A DNA stretch of 64,000 bases from Pycnococcus provasolii (lineage: Eukaryota > Chlorophyta > Pseudoscourfieldiophyceae > Pseudoscourfieldiales): assembly GCA_049487715.1 (NCBI GenBank), contig CP150581.1, positions 372,001 to 436,000 of the forward strand, given 5' to 3'. Numbering within the stretch: position 1 is the stretch's first letter; each line of letters opens with the position of its first letter. A program made the position numbers and the translations under genes. Positions 1 through 8,633 of this stretch are shown in pieces. The notes below the pieces were generated by a model. The model had not been told where the DNA came from. It was given only the letters and a program-made list of their open reading frames with translations, and did not search any database.

Positions 1-1378
1 GGTACGGGATGTGCGCTACAGCAGCGGCTCGCTCCGAATGAGCAGCGTTTGCGGCAAGCGCGGAGATGACATTCCCGAGCGCTAGCAGTCCGCGATTGAT
101 GGTCACGCTCTCCGCAAAACGCGCGCCACTTGCACCCGTGCGCTTGTTTCTCTCCGAACCAGCGAGGTCGACGAGGTGAAATTTGGCGCGCACGACGCCG
201 CCGCCGCCACTGCCACCACCACCCACGGGCGTCGGACGTTCGCGTGCAGCGGAACTTGGCCTGCTACCTGCAGTTCCCGGCCGCGTGAGGCGGCGCTGAG
301 ACGGCTGTTTTACCGGCGTTGCGCTTGGCGGCGGCTGACCCGCGGAGAGACTGTATCGCTGTTCGATGATGACGGTGAAGATGGCGTGGCTTCGGCTCGA
401 GCGTTCGTTCATGAGCGTTTTTCCCGTGGTGCGCGCATGAGCGCCTCGCTCGATGCATCGCATGGCGTCAGCGAAGCAGCGCGCCTCCACCTCCCTCGCG
501 CCTTGCACGACGATGGTTCCGTTCGCCGCCTCCCTGATGGAGATGGACTTGGTCGACGTCTCCGGGTGCAGGAGGTCGCGCACCTCCTCGTTGAGCACCT
601 CGAGGTATTGGCACCGAACTGTGAACGTCACCTCGGTTCTCCCTTCGTCGCCAGCCGCAGCACTCTTGGCGGCGGCAGTTCGTGCCTCGATGCTATCGAA
701 CAGCTGCCTGATGGCGCGTGGTAGCACACCCATTTCTTCGTCAAAGACGTAGCTGAGTTCTCCCGTTCCCATGGTGAAGGTTTTTCCAGAGCCCGTCTGC
801 CCGTACGCGAGTACGGTGGCGTTGTATCCGTCGAGCGTCGCATCGACGAGTTCGCTTACGCACGTTTCGTAGATATCCTCTTGCGTGTTGTTTGCGTCGA
901 ACGTGGTATCGAACGCGAAGTGCCTTTCCTTGCCGAGCGTGACTGCGTGTGCGTTGGGGTCGACGACGAGGCACTCTCGGCACCTCTTCGCGCGTTCCTT
1001 GGCGGAGAGCGGTCTTGCACGCAGCGCCACCTTAACAGCGGTGCTCGCATCTCTAGGCGGCATGGCGTGTTCCTTTGATTCCGCAGCTGCCAGTTGTTTT
1101 TCTGTGGACAGCGGCGGCGTTCTCGGCGCACCTGCTTGCTGCTTTGCGGTAGGCGGCGTCGTTGGCGCGTTTGAATGTGAATGGGAGTGAGGTTGTGCGG
1201 CGATGTGCTTTTGGTTGGAGGGCGTGAGAGGCGTTCGAGGTGGGTTCATGTTGACGACCGAGGTGGCGTTATTTGCGTTTGGCTTGACCGCGGACGGAGG
1301 AGGCGAAGCGCGTCCCCCCACTTGCGCGCTGCTGCTGTTGCCGTTGTTTTGATTCGAATTCGCGCTTCGCATAACCAT
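1..1378 (-). CDS. Kinesin-4-like motor protein (3' end outside window)
   Basis: A minus-strand frame open from an ATG at 1378 to the window edge encodes a Pro/Ser/Asn-rich head of about 115 residues and then a kinesin motor. Visible motor motifs are VKVALRARPLS at the start, the P-loop GYNATVLAYGQTGSGKTFTMG region, the switch I NERSSRSHAIFT and the switch II HLVDLAGSERNKRTGASG. The VKVALR...CLVV start and the TQEDIYETCV stretch are typical of the kinesin-4 family (KIF4/KIF21/KIF27). Gly/Ser and Pro-rich insertions sit before switch II. Kinesin-4 proteins are plus-end-directed microtubule motors with chromosome-arm or ciliary roles; which applies here cannot be told because the stalk and tail lie outside. 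The start may be further upstream if the candidate intron is real. Confidence 0.93.
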   Translation of the reverse strand, partial: MVMRSANSNQNNGNSSSAQVGGRASPPPSAVKPNANNATSVVNMNPPRTPLTPSNQKHIAAQPHSHSHSNAPTTPPTAKQQAGAPRTPPLSTEKQLAAAESKEHAMPPRDASTAVKVALRARPLSAKERAKRCRECLVVDPNAHAVTLGKERHFAFDTTFDANNTQEDIYETCVSELVDATLDGYNATVLAYGQTGSGKTFTMGTGELSYVFDEEMGVLPRAIRQLFDSIEARTAAAKSAAAGDEGRTEVTFTVRCQYLEVLNEEVRDLLHPETSTKSISIREAANGTIVVQGAREVEARCFADAMRCIERGAHARTTGKTLMNERSSRSHAIFTVIIEQRYSLSAGQPPPSATPVKQPSQRRLTRPGTAGSRPSSAARERPTPVGGGGSGGGGVVRAKFHLVDLAGSERNKRTGASGARFAESVTINRGLLALGNVISALAANAAHSERAAAVAHIPY

Positions 1379-2144
1379 ACGAGCCTCCTACCTAGCGAAG
1401 TAAGTCAGCAAGAAAGGCGAACGAGCCAATGAGAAGGAAACGCTGAGCCACACAAGGTATGCACCCTCGCAATACAAGTGTCAGGTACCACCTTATATAT
1501 ACACACACACAGAGAGCAGACGACGGACGAGGCAAATGCTTGACCGTGACCGTGCCCTGGAAAGATTGCGAGGGATGGGGGGGGGGGGGGCAGCGCAATC
1601 GGCGCACAGCTACTAGCTAATGCACAGCAGAGCAGAGCAGAGCACACACGTCCTGACAATACAGAGGTATACGAAATATAGCACACGCACACCTCTGTGA
1701 GGAACACACAGACAGACAGGAGTACTTCGCGCGCGTGTGAAAGTGCGTATGAATGGGAATGGGAATGGGACGCGTGTTGAATAATGGGTTTGGATGAATG
1801 GGAGGACGCGGGAACTCACGGAACACTTTGCGCAGCTGAGCGTCACCAGGTGAAGAATGCGCCGCTTCGTCTTCTTCATCTTCTTCGAAAAACCTGAATG
1901 CTGCTTTGCTTGACTCTGCGCTGCTTTTCATGAAGTGTCTGCTTTGCTTTGCTTTGTGCGCCTGCTTTGCTTTGTGCGATCAGCTGATAATAAAGTTGCA
2001 TGTATAATTGTACCACCTTTTGATGCAGAGTGAAGAGGAGCGAGTCCGCGTGCTTGCATGCACTCCATGCCATGATGGACCATGCTGCCAGCCTGTGTGT
2101 TTCTTTTTCTTTTGTGGGCTTTGATTCTCACAGGGGATCTCGTC
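1379..2144. promoter_or_regulatory. Divergent intergenic region, kinesin / 6-phosphogluconolactonase
   Basis: About 770 bases between divergent starts. They hold a poly-G run near 1580, CA repeats near 1500, AGAGC repeats near 1630 and GCTTTG repeats near 1915-1975. A T-rich stretch ending TTTGATTCTCACAG at 2100-2133 resembles a 3' splice site just before the preferred start of the downstream gene. No coding region is supported apart from the possible short kinesin exon. Confidence 0.5.
1388..1819 (-). other. Candidate 5' intron of the kinesin gene
   Basis: On the minus strand a GTGAGT donor follows a short open frame at 1820-1879 (20 codons from an ATG), and a CTGAC branch-like sequence plus TAG acceptors lie at 1387-1410. 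Splicing to 1387 keeps the frame into the kinesin ATG at 1378 and would add about 23 residues. The stretch holds CA/GAGCA/GGGAAT simple repeats and no other gene. The donor differs from the GTACGTG seen in the three convincing introns here, so this is tentative. Confidence 0.3.
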
Positions 2145-2951
2145 ATGTCCTCCTCTCTTCCTGCTGGTGGTGGTGTCCAGTGTGCGTCCACGATTAGTAG
2201 TCCGTTTGCACACGTCTCCCCTGGAAAAGAAGAGGTTGCACTTGAGCTGTGCCGGCGAGTTCAACAAGCCTTGTTGACGGCCGTGTCGGAGCGAACCAAG
2301 GCGTCCTTAGCCATCTCAGGAGGGTCGATGAACAACATGCTCAGAGCACTTAAGGATGCCGACGACATCCCGTGGGAACACGTACACGTCTTCTGGGCGG
2401 ACGAAAGGTGCGTGCCGCACGACCACGAAGACTCCAACTTTGGCGCCGCATGCAAGGCGTGGATAGACGCCGTGAACCTGGACAAGGCGAACAACGTGCA
2501 CCCCGTTCCGGCGCCGGAGAAGGGCGCGGACGAAGCGGCGGACGCGTACGAAACGTTATTGAGGAGCCAGCCTGACGCCGTCTTGCCGAAATCTGCTGAC
2601 GGCACACCTGTCTTCGACCTATTACTTCTTGGCTTCGGGCCAGACGGCCACACGTGTAGTTTATTCCCTGGGCTGCCACACATGGACGACACAAGTGGAC
2701 GCGCCGTGCTTGCGGTGCACGATAGCCCCAAGCCGCCGCCTGAGCGCGTCACGCTCACAGCTGGTGTGTGCCGCGCCTCTCGCTCGATTTTGTTTGTGGG
2801 CGTCGGCGCTGAGAAGGCGTCGACGGTTAACATCTGTTTAAGCGACGACACTGCCTCAAGACAACTGCCCGCTGCTAGGGTGACGCGGCAGGCGCAGCAG
2901 GCGACATGGCTGCTCGACATGGCCGCAGCGGCAGGGGAACTTAACCCCTAA
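2145..2951 (+). CDS. PGLS: 6-phosphogluconolactonase
   Basis: The product hydrolyses 6-phosphogluconolactone to 6-phosphogluconate, step two of the oxidative pentose phosphate pathway. In order the 268 residues show LAISGGS (sugar-phosphate binding), FWADERCVPHDHEDSN, the family hallmark GFGPDGHTCSLFPG and PPPERVTLT. The length fits the family. An in-frame ATG at 2082 would add 21 hydrophobic residues, but that stretch is encoded by a pyrimidine-rich tract ending in CACAG and looks more like the end of a 5' intron, so I prefer 2145. The final codons and stop (AACCCCTAA) form half of an inverted repeat with the downstream promoter region. Confidence 0.93.
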   Translation: MSSSLPAGGGVQCASTISSPFAHVSPGKEEVALELCRRVQQALLTAVSERTKASLAISGGSMNNMLRALKDADDIPWEHVHVFWADERCVPHDHEDSNFGAACKAWIDAVNLDKANNVHPVPAPEKGADEAADAYETLLRSQPDAVLPKSADGTPVFDLLLLGFGPDGHTCSLFPGLPHMDDTSGRAVLAVHDSPKPPPERVTLTAGVCRASRSILFVGVGAEKASTVNICLSDDTASRQLPAARVTRQAQQATWLLDMAAAAGELNP

Positions 2952-2989
2952 CTGAAAACTGAAAAATAAGAACATTCTAATTAGGGGTT
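2943..2989. repeat. Inverted telo-box pair between two + strand genes
   Basis: AACCCCTAA at 2943-2951 is the exact reverse complement of TTAGGGGTT at 2981-2989, with a 29-base AT-rich spacer. The left arm includes the stop codon of the lactonase gene. The pair lies 112-158 bases upstream of the next start codon. Confidence 0.7.
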
Positions 2990-3100
2990 GGGTAGTTTCC
3001 CCCCCTCCCCTCGGAAAAGTGAAACCCCGAAACACACAACCCGTTTTTTTTCCACTGTTTCTCCCCCACACCACACAACACCAACACCTCCAACAACAAC

Positions 3101-4018
3101 ATGGCGGGGTATTTGTGGCCGTCGATAAGCACGCGTTTCGCCTTGCGCGATTTACTTTCAAACATGCGCGCACATTCCTACCGTCCCGATGAAGAGGAAG
3201 CACGTGCCATGGCCTTGTGCCAATCCACAATCGTTAGGAGAGCTGTCACGTATGGATCTCTTTCAGTTTTGTCTGCATACCTTGTGCCGTACACGTGCGC
3301 ATCCATCTTGAGAAGAGGGAAAGTTGCAAAGTTGGTGAAAGCCACGCAAATGCCGGACCCGATTGCACCCTTTCTGAGAAGAACGATGTACGCACTCGGC
3401 TCCATTCCTGCCGGAACGCGCGTGCTGACGGCATGTCTCACAGGAGCCACGTTTGCGTACTACGGTGGTTTGAGCAGTGCCGACCACTGTCTTGGCGCAA
3501 TCATTGACCTCGAGCGAACTTCTGCAGCCTTCTCGACGGACAACGGAACCGGCACGCCGTTGCCTTGGACGCCCGCATCGCCGATGGCGGCGGAGGCGAG
3601 GCGACTGCTCACGCGCTACGATGCCAACAGCTCGCTGCTAGACCGTGGTCTGGGAAGAAGAGGGCCGCACACAGAAGCTCCGCAGCGGCCGTTCCTCGCC
3701 GGAGACAGACACGTTGACCACGAACGCGCAAAGGTTGCCGCAACACGCATATCCGAACACGCGCGAGCCATGAAGGCTGCCAAGGAGCAACAAACCGCGC
3801 GTTCCACGTTCAACGACGATCCTTTCGGTGCCTATGAGCAGGTGGGCGGGGAAGCGAATGAGCCTGACGCGCAGTCAGACGGCGATGGTGCATTCGTGAG
3901 CCGCCGACGTCAGAAGGAGGAGGCGCGTCGCGCACGTCGACGTGACATGGGTCAACAGAAGCGCTCGACGAGGCTGCCGGAAGAACCAAACGCCGCCACC
4001 GCGCCGGAGTGGCGGTAA
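3101..4018 (+). CDS. Putative two-TM membrane protein, unrecognised family
   Basis: A 305-residue protein starting ATGGCG, the commonest start context in this window. Two hydrophobic segments lie at about residues 49-68 (TYGSLSVLSAYLVPYTCASI) and 107-125 (RVLTACLTGATFAYYGG), followed by a hydrophilic tail of about 170 residues with many Arg/Lys/Glu and a probable coiled coil. The second hairpin (Gly-rich TM then SSADHC) faintly recalls OCIA-domain proteins of mitochondria and endosomes, but key residues are not certain. Its stop is 54 bases from that of the convergent TyrRS gene. Confidence 0.75.
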   Translation: MAGYLWPSISTRFALRDLLSNMRAHSYRPDEEEARAMALCQSTIVRRAVTYGSLSVLSAYLVPYTCASILRRGKVAKLVKATQMPDPIAPFLRRTMYALGSIPAGTRVLTACLTGATFAYYGGLSSADHCLGAIIDLERTSAAFSTDNGTGTPLPWTPASPMAAEARRLLTRYDANSSLLDRGLGRRGPHTEAPQRPFLAGDRHVDHERAKVAATRISEHARAMKAAKEQQTARSTFNDDPFGAYEQVGGEANEPDAQSDGDGAFVSRRRQKEEARRARRRDMGQQKRSTRLPEEPNAATAPEWR

Positions 4019-4072
4019 CAAATTTATCATAATTTATAATAACGAACTCGTTCTTTCTTACTATTTTTTTCT

Positions 4073-5617
4073 TCATGTCAAATTCACCACCACCTTCTTC
4101 TTTTTGCCAGAGCCAACCATCAACAGCTCGTCGTCAATGATGTCGTCGTCCTTAAGCATGTACATCTCCTCCTTCACAACCTCTTCGTTGAGGCGCGCGC
4201 CACCACCCTTCACGAGGCGGCGAGCCTCGCCCTTGGACTTTGCAAGTCCCGCCTCCACGAGAACATTGATGTACGGCTGTCCCACAACATTCGATCGCGC
4301 GATATCGACGACGGGAGCACCGCCAGCTGACACGATTGCACGCAGCGTGTCGCCGTCCACGCCACTTTCGCCCGCAACCTTCTTTCCCGGTGCCATCGCC
4401 TGCGTCACCTTGAGAGCCTCGGCAAGGCCCTCGTCGCCGTGCACGAATCGAGTCACCTCGCTCGCAAGCACACGCTGCGCCTCGTTATCACCCAACGTTT
4501 GTGCGAGGCGGTCAATCTCATCGAGGTCAACGAATGTCAAGCTCTTCAGCAAGCGCACGACGTCTGCGTCAGCCGTGCGATACAAATACTGGTAAAAATC
4601 GTACGGGCTAAGCGCGTCCTTACGCAGCCACACGGCACCGCTCTCGGACTTTCCGAATTTGGTGCCGTCGCTCTTCAGCAGCAGTGGGAAGGTGAGTCCG
4701 TGCGCGAGTCGCGCAGACAACTCGCCGTCGGCATCGTCATCGGTTTCGGCGTCACCCACCTCCAGTCGCCTGATGAGATCTGTGCCTGCGGTGATATTAC
4801 CCCACTGATCGCTTCCACCAATTTGCACCGTCACGCCGTGTTCTCGGCGGAGCATGTAGAAGTCGTATCCCTGCAGAAGTTGGTACGTGAACTCCGTGTA
4901 GCTCATACCCTCACCCTCAAGCCTCGTTTTCACGGAGTCTTTTGCCATCATCACGCCGACGCGAGCATTTTTCCCCACCTCGCGCAGAAACTCGAGGAGC
5001 GACATCGATCCGTACCACGACATGTTGTCGAGCACCTTAACGTTCTCTTCCCCTCCCGCTCTGCGCAGCAGGCTTCCTAGCGTGTCCGTGATGCCGTCAA
5101 CGTTCGTCGCGAGCGCCTCCTCGGACAGCACGGGTCTTTCCGCGGACTTTCCCGACGGGTCGCCAACGCGCGCGGTTGCTCCTCCGCACAGCGCGACGAC
5201 GTTGTGTCCGCACTTCTGAAACCAGGCGAGAACTACGATTCCGAGCAGGTTTCCTAGGTGAAGCGATGGTGCCGTGGGGTCAAATCCGCAGTACACGGTC
5301 AGAGGTTTGGTCGACGCCGCAGATGCCGCGGCACGCATCGCGTCTTCGTCCGTCATAGCTTCTACGAGTCCACGCGACCGAAGCACGTCGACGACGTTGG
5401 TTCCGGACGTGGCGGCGGCTGATGAAGCCGTTGACGACGAAGACGACGTCGACGTCGACGTAGAAGCGGAAGCTGTTGTGGATGCTGAATTCAACTTAAA
5501 AAGATGAGAAGACGACGACTGCCTAATCTTCCCATTAAAGTAACCACCAAAGGAGGAGAACCTGATCGCACGACGACAAGTAGACACACGCGACATCACA
5601 GAGCAGGTGCTCGCCAT
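4073..5617 (-). CDS. YARS2: Tyrosyl-tRNA synthetase, organellar type
   Basis: This class Ic synthetase charges tRNA-Tyr. It is the bacterial/mitochondrial form. The HIGH signature appears as HLGN within FDPTAPSLHLGNLLG, the tyrosine pocket as YDFYMLRREHGVTVQIGGSDQWGNI (split by usual spacing), the KMSKS loop as KFGKS, and a C-terminal S4-like RNA-binding domain ends the protein (AGLAKSKGEARRLVKGGGARLN). About 75 N-terminal residues rich in Ser/Thr/Arg precede the catalytic domain and fit a mitochondrial and/or plastid targeting peptide. I chose the ATGGCG at 5617; an in-frame ATG at 5704 is possible. Confidence 0.93.
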   Translation of the reverse strand: MASTCSVMSRVSTCRRAIRFSSFGGYFNGKIRQSSSSHLFKLNSASTTASASTSTSTSSSSSTASSAAATSGTNVVDVLRSRGLVEAMTDEDAMRAAASAASTKPLTVYCGFDPTAPSLHLGNLLGIVVLAWFQKCGHNVVALCGGATARVGDPSGKSAERPVLSEEALATNVDGITDTLGSLLRRAGGEENVKVLDNMSWYGSMSLLEFLREVGKNARVGVMMAKDSVKTRLEGEGMSYTEFTYQLLQGYDFYMLRREHGVTVQIGGSDQWGNITAGTDLIRRLEVGDAETDDDADGELSARLAHGLTFPLLLKSDGTKFGKSESGAVWLRKDALSPYDFYQYLYRTADADVVRLLKSLTFVDLDEIDRLAQTLGDNEAQRVLASEVTRFVHGDEGLAEALKVTQAMAPGKKVAGESGVDGDTLRAIVSAGGAPVVDIARSNVVGQPYINVLVEAGLAKSKGEARRLVKGGGARLNEEVVKEEMYMLKDDDIIDDELLMVGSGKKKKVVVNLT

Positions 5618-5877
5618 GGATCCGGCGAGCACCACGACGTTCGAAGTGAACTGAATTCGGATATGAATTTGTGGCAAAGAACTTTTTCGGACCACACAGA
5701 ACATCCAATAGTAAGAGCCCTATGGTGGATCCCCCAAAAACGAAACACTAAGGTGCGTCGGAAAATCTTATCTGATGATATCTCTTTTTTCCAGAAGTTT
5801 TCCACTGGCTGCCTGGGTGGGCCTTTGCTTTTTTGACTTTGATTTGCATTTTCTCTCGAGTCCTCTGCGAACACACT

Positions 5878-6939
5878 ATGCTCCTGCACAAGCTTCCACG
5901 CCGCGCGCTCCTCGCGATAACGGGTACGGATGCGCGTCTATTCTTGGACGCACTCATCACGTGTGGTACCACCTATCTGCGCAAAGATCCCACACTCGCG
6001 TACACGGGAACCGCGACGACGTCCATGGGGGACTTCGACGCGACTACACTCAAGCACTGCGTGTACGGTGTCCTACTGACGGAAACAGGACGTGTCATGT
6101 ACGACCTATTCCTACACGCGGGTACGCCGCTCATTGAAAGGCAAGTGGGACGTGACGGCGTGCTGCTCGAGTGCTCGCAGCGTGCTGTCGAACACCTCAG
6201 CATCGTGCTCCGACGGAGTATCCAACACGCCGACGTGCAAGTCAACAGCGTGCCCAACGGAACGTTCGCGGTCGCGGCGACGTTCGCGGAAGACCACGCA
6301 GACATGCACGTCGACGACGAAACGCTCGCCAACGCGGGACTCAGCCGAGACCCGCGACTGCCGTTGGCGGCGGGACGAGGAATCGTGCCCGCGCACCACC
6401 TAGACAGCGCAGAGAGCTTCCTCGACTCGACGGGATATCGCGCGTGGCGCTATGCGCAGGGACTTCCGTGCGGTCCTCTGGAAATGCGACCGGGTGTGAT
6501 AACACCCGTGGCGTCGAACGTCGCGAACCACTATGGCTGCTTGCGCAAGCCAACCAAGTACAGCTACCCAGGTGCGGAGGCTGTGGCTGACGAAATCGCA
6601 AGAGAGAGCACAAGGGAAGGATTTCTCAACTCCAAGAGGATCGTTCCCGTACGCATCAACGGCCTCGGCGCGAACGGCGCTATGGGCGGAGATGACCTCG
6701 TCATCGAACGTGGCGCTGGCGCTGGCGCCAACCTTGCCGGTCGTCTCATTGCCGCCGACGAAGGGCGCGGTCTCGCTCTCATGCGTGTTCGCGACGCCAT
6801 CCGCGCGAGCGCGCATGGATCCACGCCTTTGCATTCCGTCGTCGGCGCAAAGGTGAGGTGGAGCGACGCAGATGCGTCTGTTGCCTACGAGATTGTGCCG
6901 AGCATTCCGTCGTGGTGGCCGGAAGTGCCGAAGGAGTGA
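5878..6939 (+). CDS. IBA57: IBA57-like folate-binding Fe-S assembly protein
   Basis: A 353-residue GcvT/YgfZ-fold protein. IBA57 acts late in mitochondrial [4Fe-4S] cluster assembly. The start RALLAITGTDARLFLDALIT, the GVLLTETGRVMYDLFLH strand and YRAWRYAQGLPCGPLEMRPGVITPVASN all match the family. The signature usually written KGCYxGQE is altered: at residues 227-234 the protein reads KYSYPGAE, so the conserved cysteine is serine and the glutamine is alanine. ATG at 5878 is the first in frame; upstream TTTTTTCCAG at about 5783-5792 looks like a splice acceptor, so a 5' exon is possible. It shares a 260-base divergent promoter with the TyrRS gene. Confidence 0.82.
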   Translation: MLLHKLPRRALLAITGTDARLFLDALITCGTTYLRKDPTLAYTGTATTSMGDFDATTLKHCVYGVLLTETGRVMYDLFLHAGTPLIERQVGRDGVLLECSQRAVEHLSIVLRRSIQHADVQVNSVPNGTFAVAATFAEDHADMHVDDETLANAGLSRDPRLPLAAGRGIVPAHHLDSAESFLDSTGYRAWRYAQGLPCGPLEMRPGVITPVASNVANHYGCLRKPTKYSYPGAEAVADEIARESTREGFLNSKRIVPVRINGLGANGAMGGDDLVIERGAGAGANLAGRLIAADEGRGLALMRVRDAIRASAHGSTPLHSVVGAKVRWSDADASVAYEIVPSIPSWWPEVPKE

Positions 6940-7013
6940 AGTGTGTGTGAGGATCGTCTACCAACCATGTAAACTTTGAATGAAAATAGACTTTCAACAA
7001 CATAATACTATAT

Positions 7014-8205
7014 TTAGCGACTCCGGCTTCGGCTTCGCCGACGCCAGCGACGTCCGCCCCCAAGACGGTCGTCGCGGTATGGATCGCGACGATCGCGACG
7101 CCCGCGATCGCGATAACGATCGCGATCGCGATCGCGATCGCGCCCTCCTCCATCAGCCTCCTCGCGCGCCTTCCTCTCCTCGAGCCTGCGTGCGAGTTCC
7201 GCCGCGCGCTCTTGGACACGACGCTGCGCTGCGAGCGCATCATCAAGAGCGTTTGGCTGGGCATTAGCAGCAGCTGATACATCCCCGTCGATGGTGGCCA
7301 CAATTTTGTGAGCAGGATCGAAACTGATTCCTTGGAGCGCCGCCGCCGCCGCCGAAGCCATGACAGCTGTGACGTACTCGACTTTTGCGCTGCCAGGTGC
7401 GAGTATTTGAAGTGACGTGACCATGCCATACTGCGAGGCGATGTTGTTCACAGCCGCCTCGGTAGCCGTCACCGGCAAGTTTGTCAATAGGACCATGCGA
7501 CCTGTGTTTGCCGTCGGCGACGTCGTGGCTGTGGCTGTGGCTGTGGCTGTGTTGGTGGTTGGTGGTGGTGCTGCTGCTGTTGTTTCCGTCGTTGTCGCCG
7601 CGGCCGAGTCGAGAAACCGCCGCCGCCGCCGCCGCCGCCGGTGTCTCGGTGGCGTTGTTATCCCCTAGTTTCGCCGTCGTCTCGTCTTTCGCAGGTGGTC
7701 CGAAGAAGAGAGGCGTCGGCGATCCCTGCGCGTGCTCTCCGTTCACTGTGACGTTCAGCGTGTAGTTTCCTTTCTCTGGAACGCTGTACGTGCAGACGAC
7801 AGCACCCGTTGGCGTTGGGCGTTGGGCTGCGACGTCTATGATATTTTTCGACGACGAAGACACTAAGTGCGCGTGCACGTTGAAGTTGTCCAAGTCCGAC
7901 CATGCATCCACATTCTCGTTGAGGTTTCGAGCACTATGACCAGCCGGAGGACGGATCGGTTCTCCTCTTTCGTCACACAGCAAAAGCGTGAACGTTACCG
8001 TCTCCCGTGCGTCGCCTCCTTGAAGTCCAGCCCCCATAATCCGACAGAGAGACGGACAGATAGACTTCCTCCTAGGTCTGGAAGAAGACGAAGGCCTTGG
8101 TGAAGATGGAGAGAGGTGGCGAGGTTCATCCTCCTGGTTTTCAACAAGAAGGTCCACAGCACTTATGCCACTGGAGGAGGAGAACAAGGCGAACGGGTCG
8201 TCCAT
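7014..8205 (-). CDS. Filamin-type Ig domain plus RRM/RD-rich protein (one-base frame break)
   Basis: The first frame (from ATG 8205) carries a filamin/ABP280-like immunoglobulin repeat ending YSVPEKGNYTLNVTVNGEH and GSPTPLFF. A second frame, offset by one base and open through 7014, reads an Ala/Thr/Pro linker then an RNA recognition motif starting GRMVLLTNLPVTATEAAVNNIA, a helix rich in Arg/Glu, and an RD/RS-rich tail. The frames swap inside GGC or CAGCCA microsatellite between about 7500 and 7650, so a repeat-length indel in one gene is likelier than two overlapping genes. The alternative is a separate 160-residue RRM protein at 7014-7496 and an Ig protein at 7264-8205. Filamin-Ig plus RRM would be an unusual combination. 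Confidence 0.6.
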
Positions 8206-8265
8206 GAAACCAATTCTGGAGTGGGTGAGAATGGAGGACGACGACGGCGGCGGGGGAGAGCAGTG

Positions 8266-8301
8266 AACCCTAACCCTAACCCTAATCGTAACCCCTAACC
8301 C
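8266..8301. repeat. Telomere-type (CCCTAA)n array in a divergent promoter
   Basis: Three perfect CCCTAA units followed by degenerate ones (CCTAATCG, CCCCTAACCC). It lies 61 bases upstream of the filamin/RRM start codon and reads TTAGGG on that gene's sense strand. Confidence 0.9.
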
Positions 8302-8633
8302 AAATCCCTGCTTGTTGGCTTTCCTCCTCCTCCTTCCCATTCCTTCCCTTTCCCTTTCGGTCTCTTTTCGGTGGTTCGCATGTCACGAGGTGACATGCAC
8401 CTTGTTCTCAATGTGTTATATGTGTGCCTCCTTGTGTATGGAGCCTGTCATCTCCTTCCTTCAATCCTTCCTTCTTTAACTGTTAGTCTAGGGTGTTTCT
8501 TCACAACAGGGCAGGGCAGGGCAGTGCCTGGCAGCAGTGTCACGTGCGTGCGCCTTGTGTTCCTTGTGTTGATTCATTTCACCTTTTATTCTTACTAAGT
8601 ACTTCTAGACTACCTCCAGCCAGGCCTGTATGA
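8302..8633. promoter_or_regulatory. Divergent intergenic region with a perfect hairpin
   Basis: This stretch separates the filamin/RRM gene and the secreted sulfotransferase. At 8378-8398 GCATGTCAC and GTGACATGC form a 9-bp perfect inverted repeat around a GAG loop; this may be an operator-like dimer site or a transcript hairpin. A GGGCA tandem repeat lies near 8505-8522. No gene is seen. Confidence 0.55.

Noticed and set aside
2261-2920. Long minus-strand ORF opposite the lactonase gene
   Set aside because: It is the reverse-strand shadow of the lactonase coding sequence, with no motif of its own.
8266-8301. Telomere or chromosome end
   Set aside because: The array is short, interstitial, flanked by genes on both sides, and repeated at many promoters.
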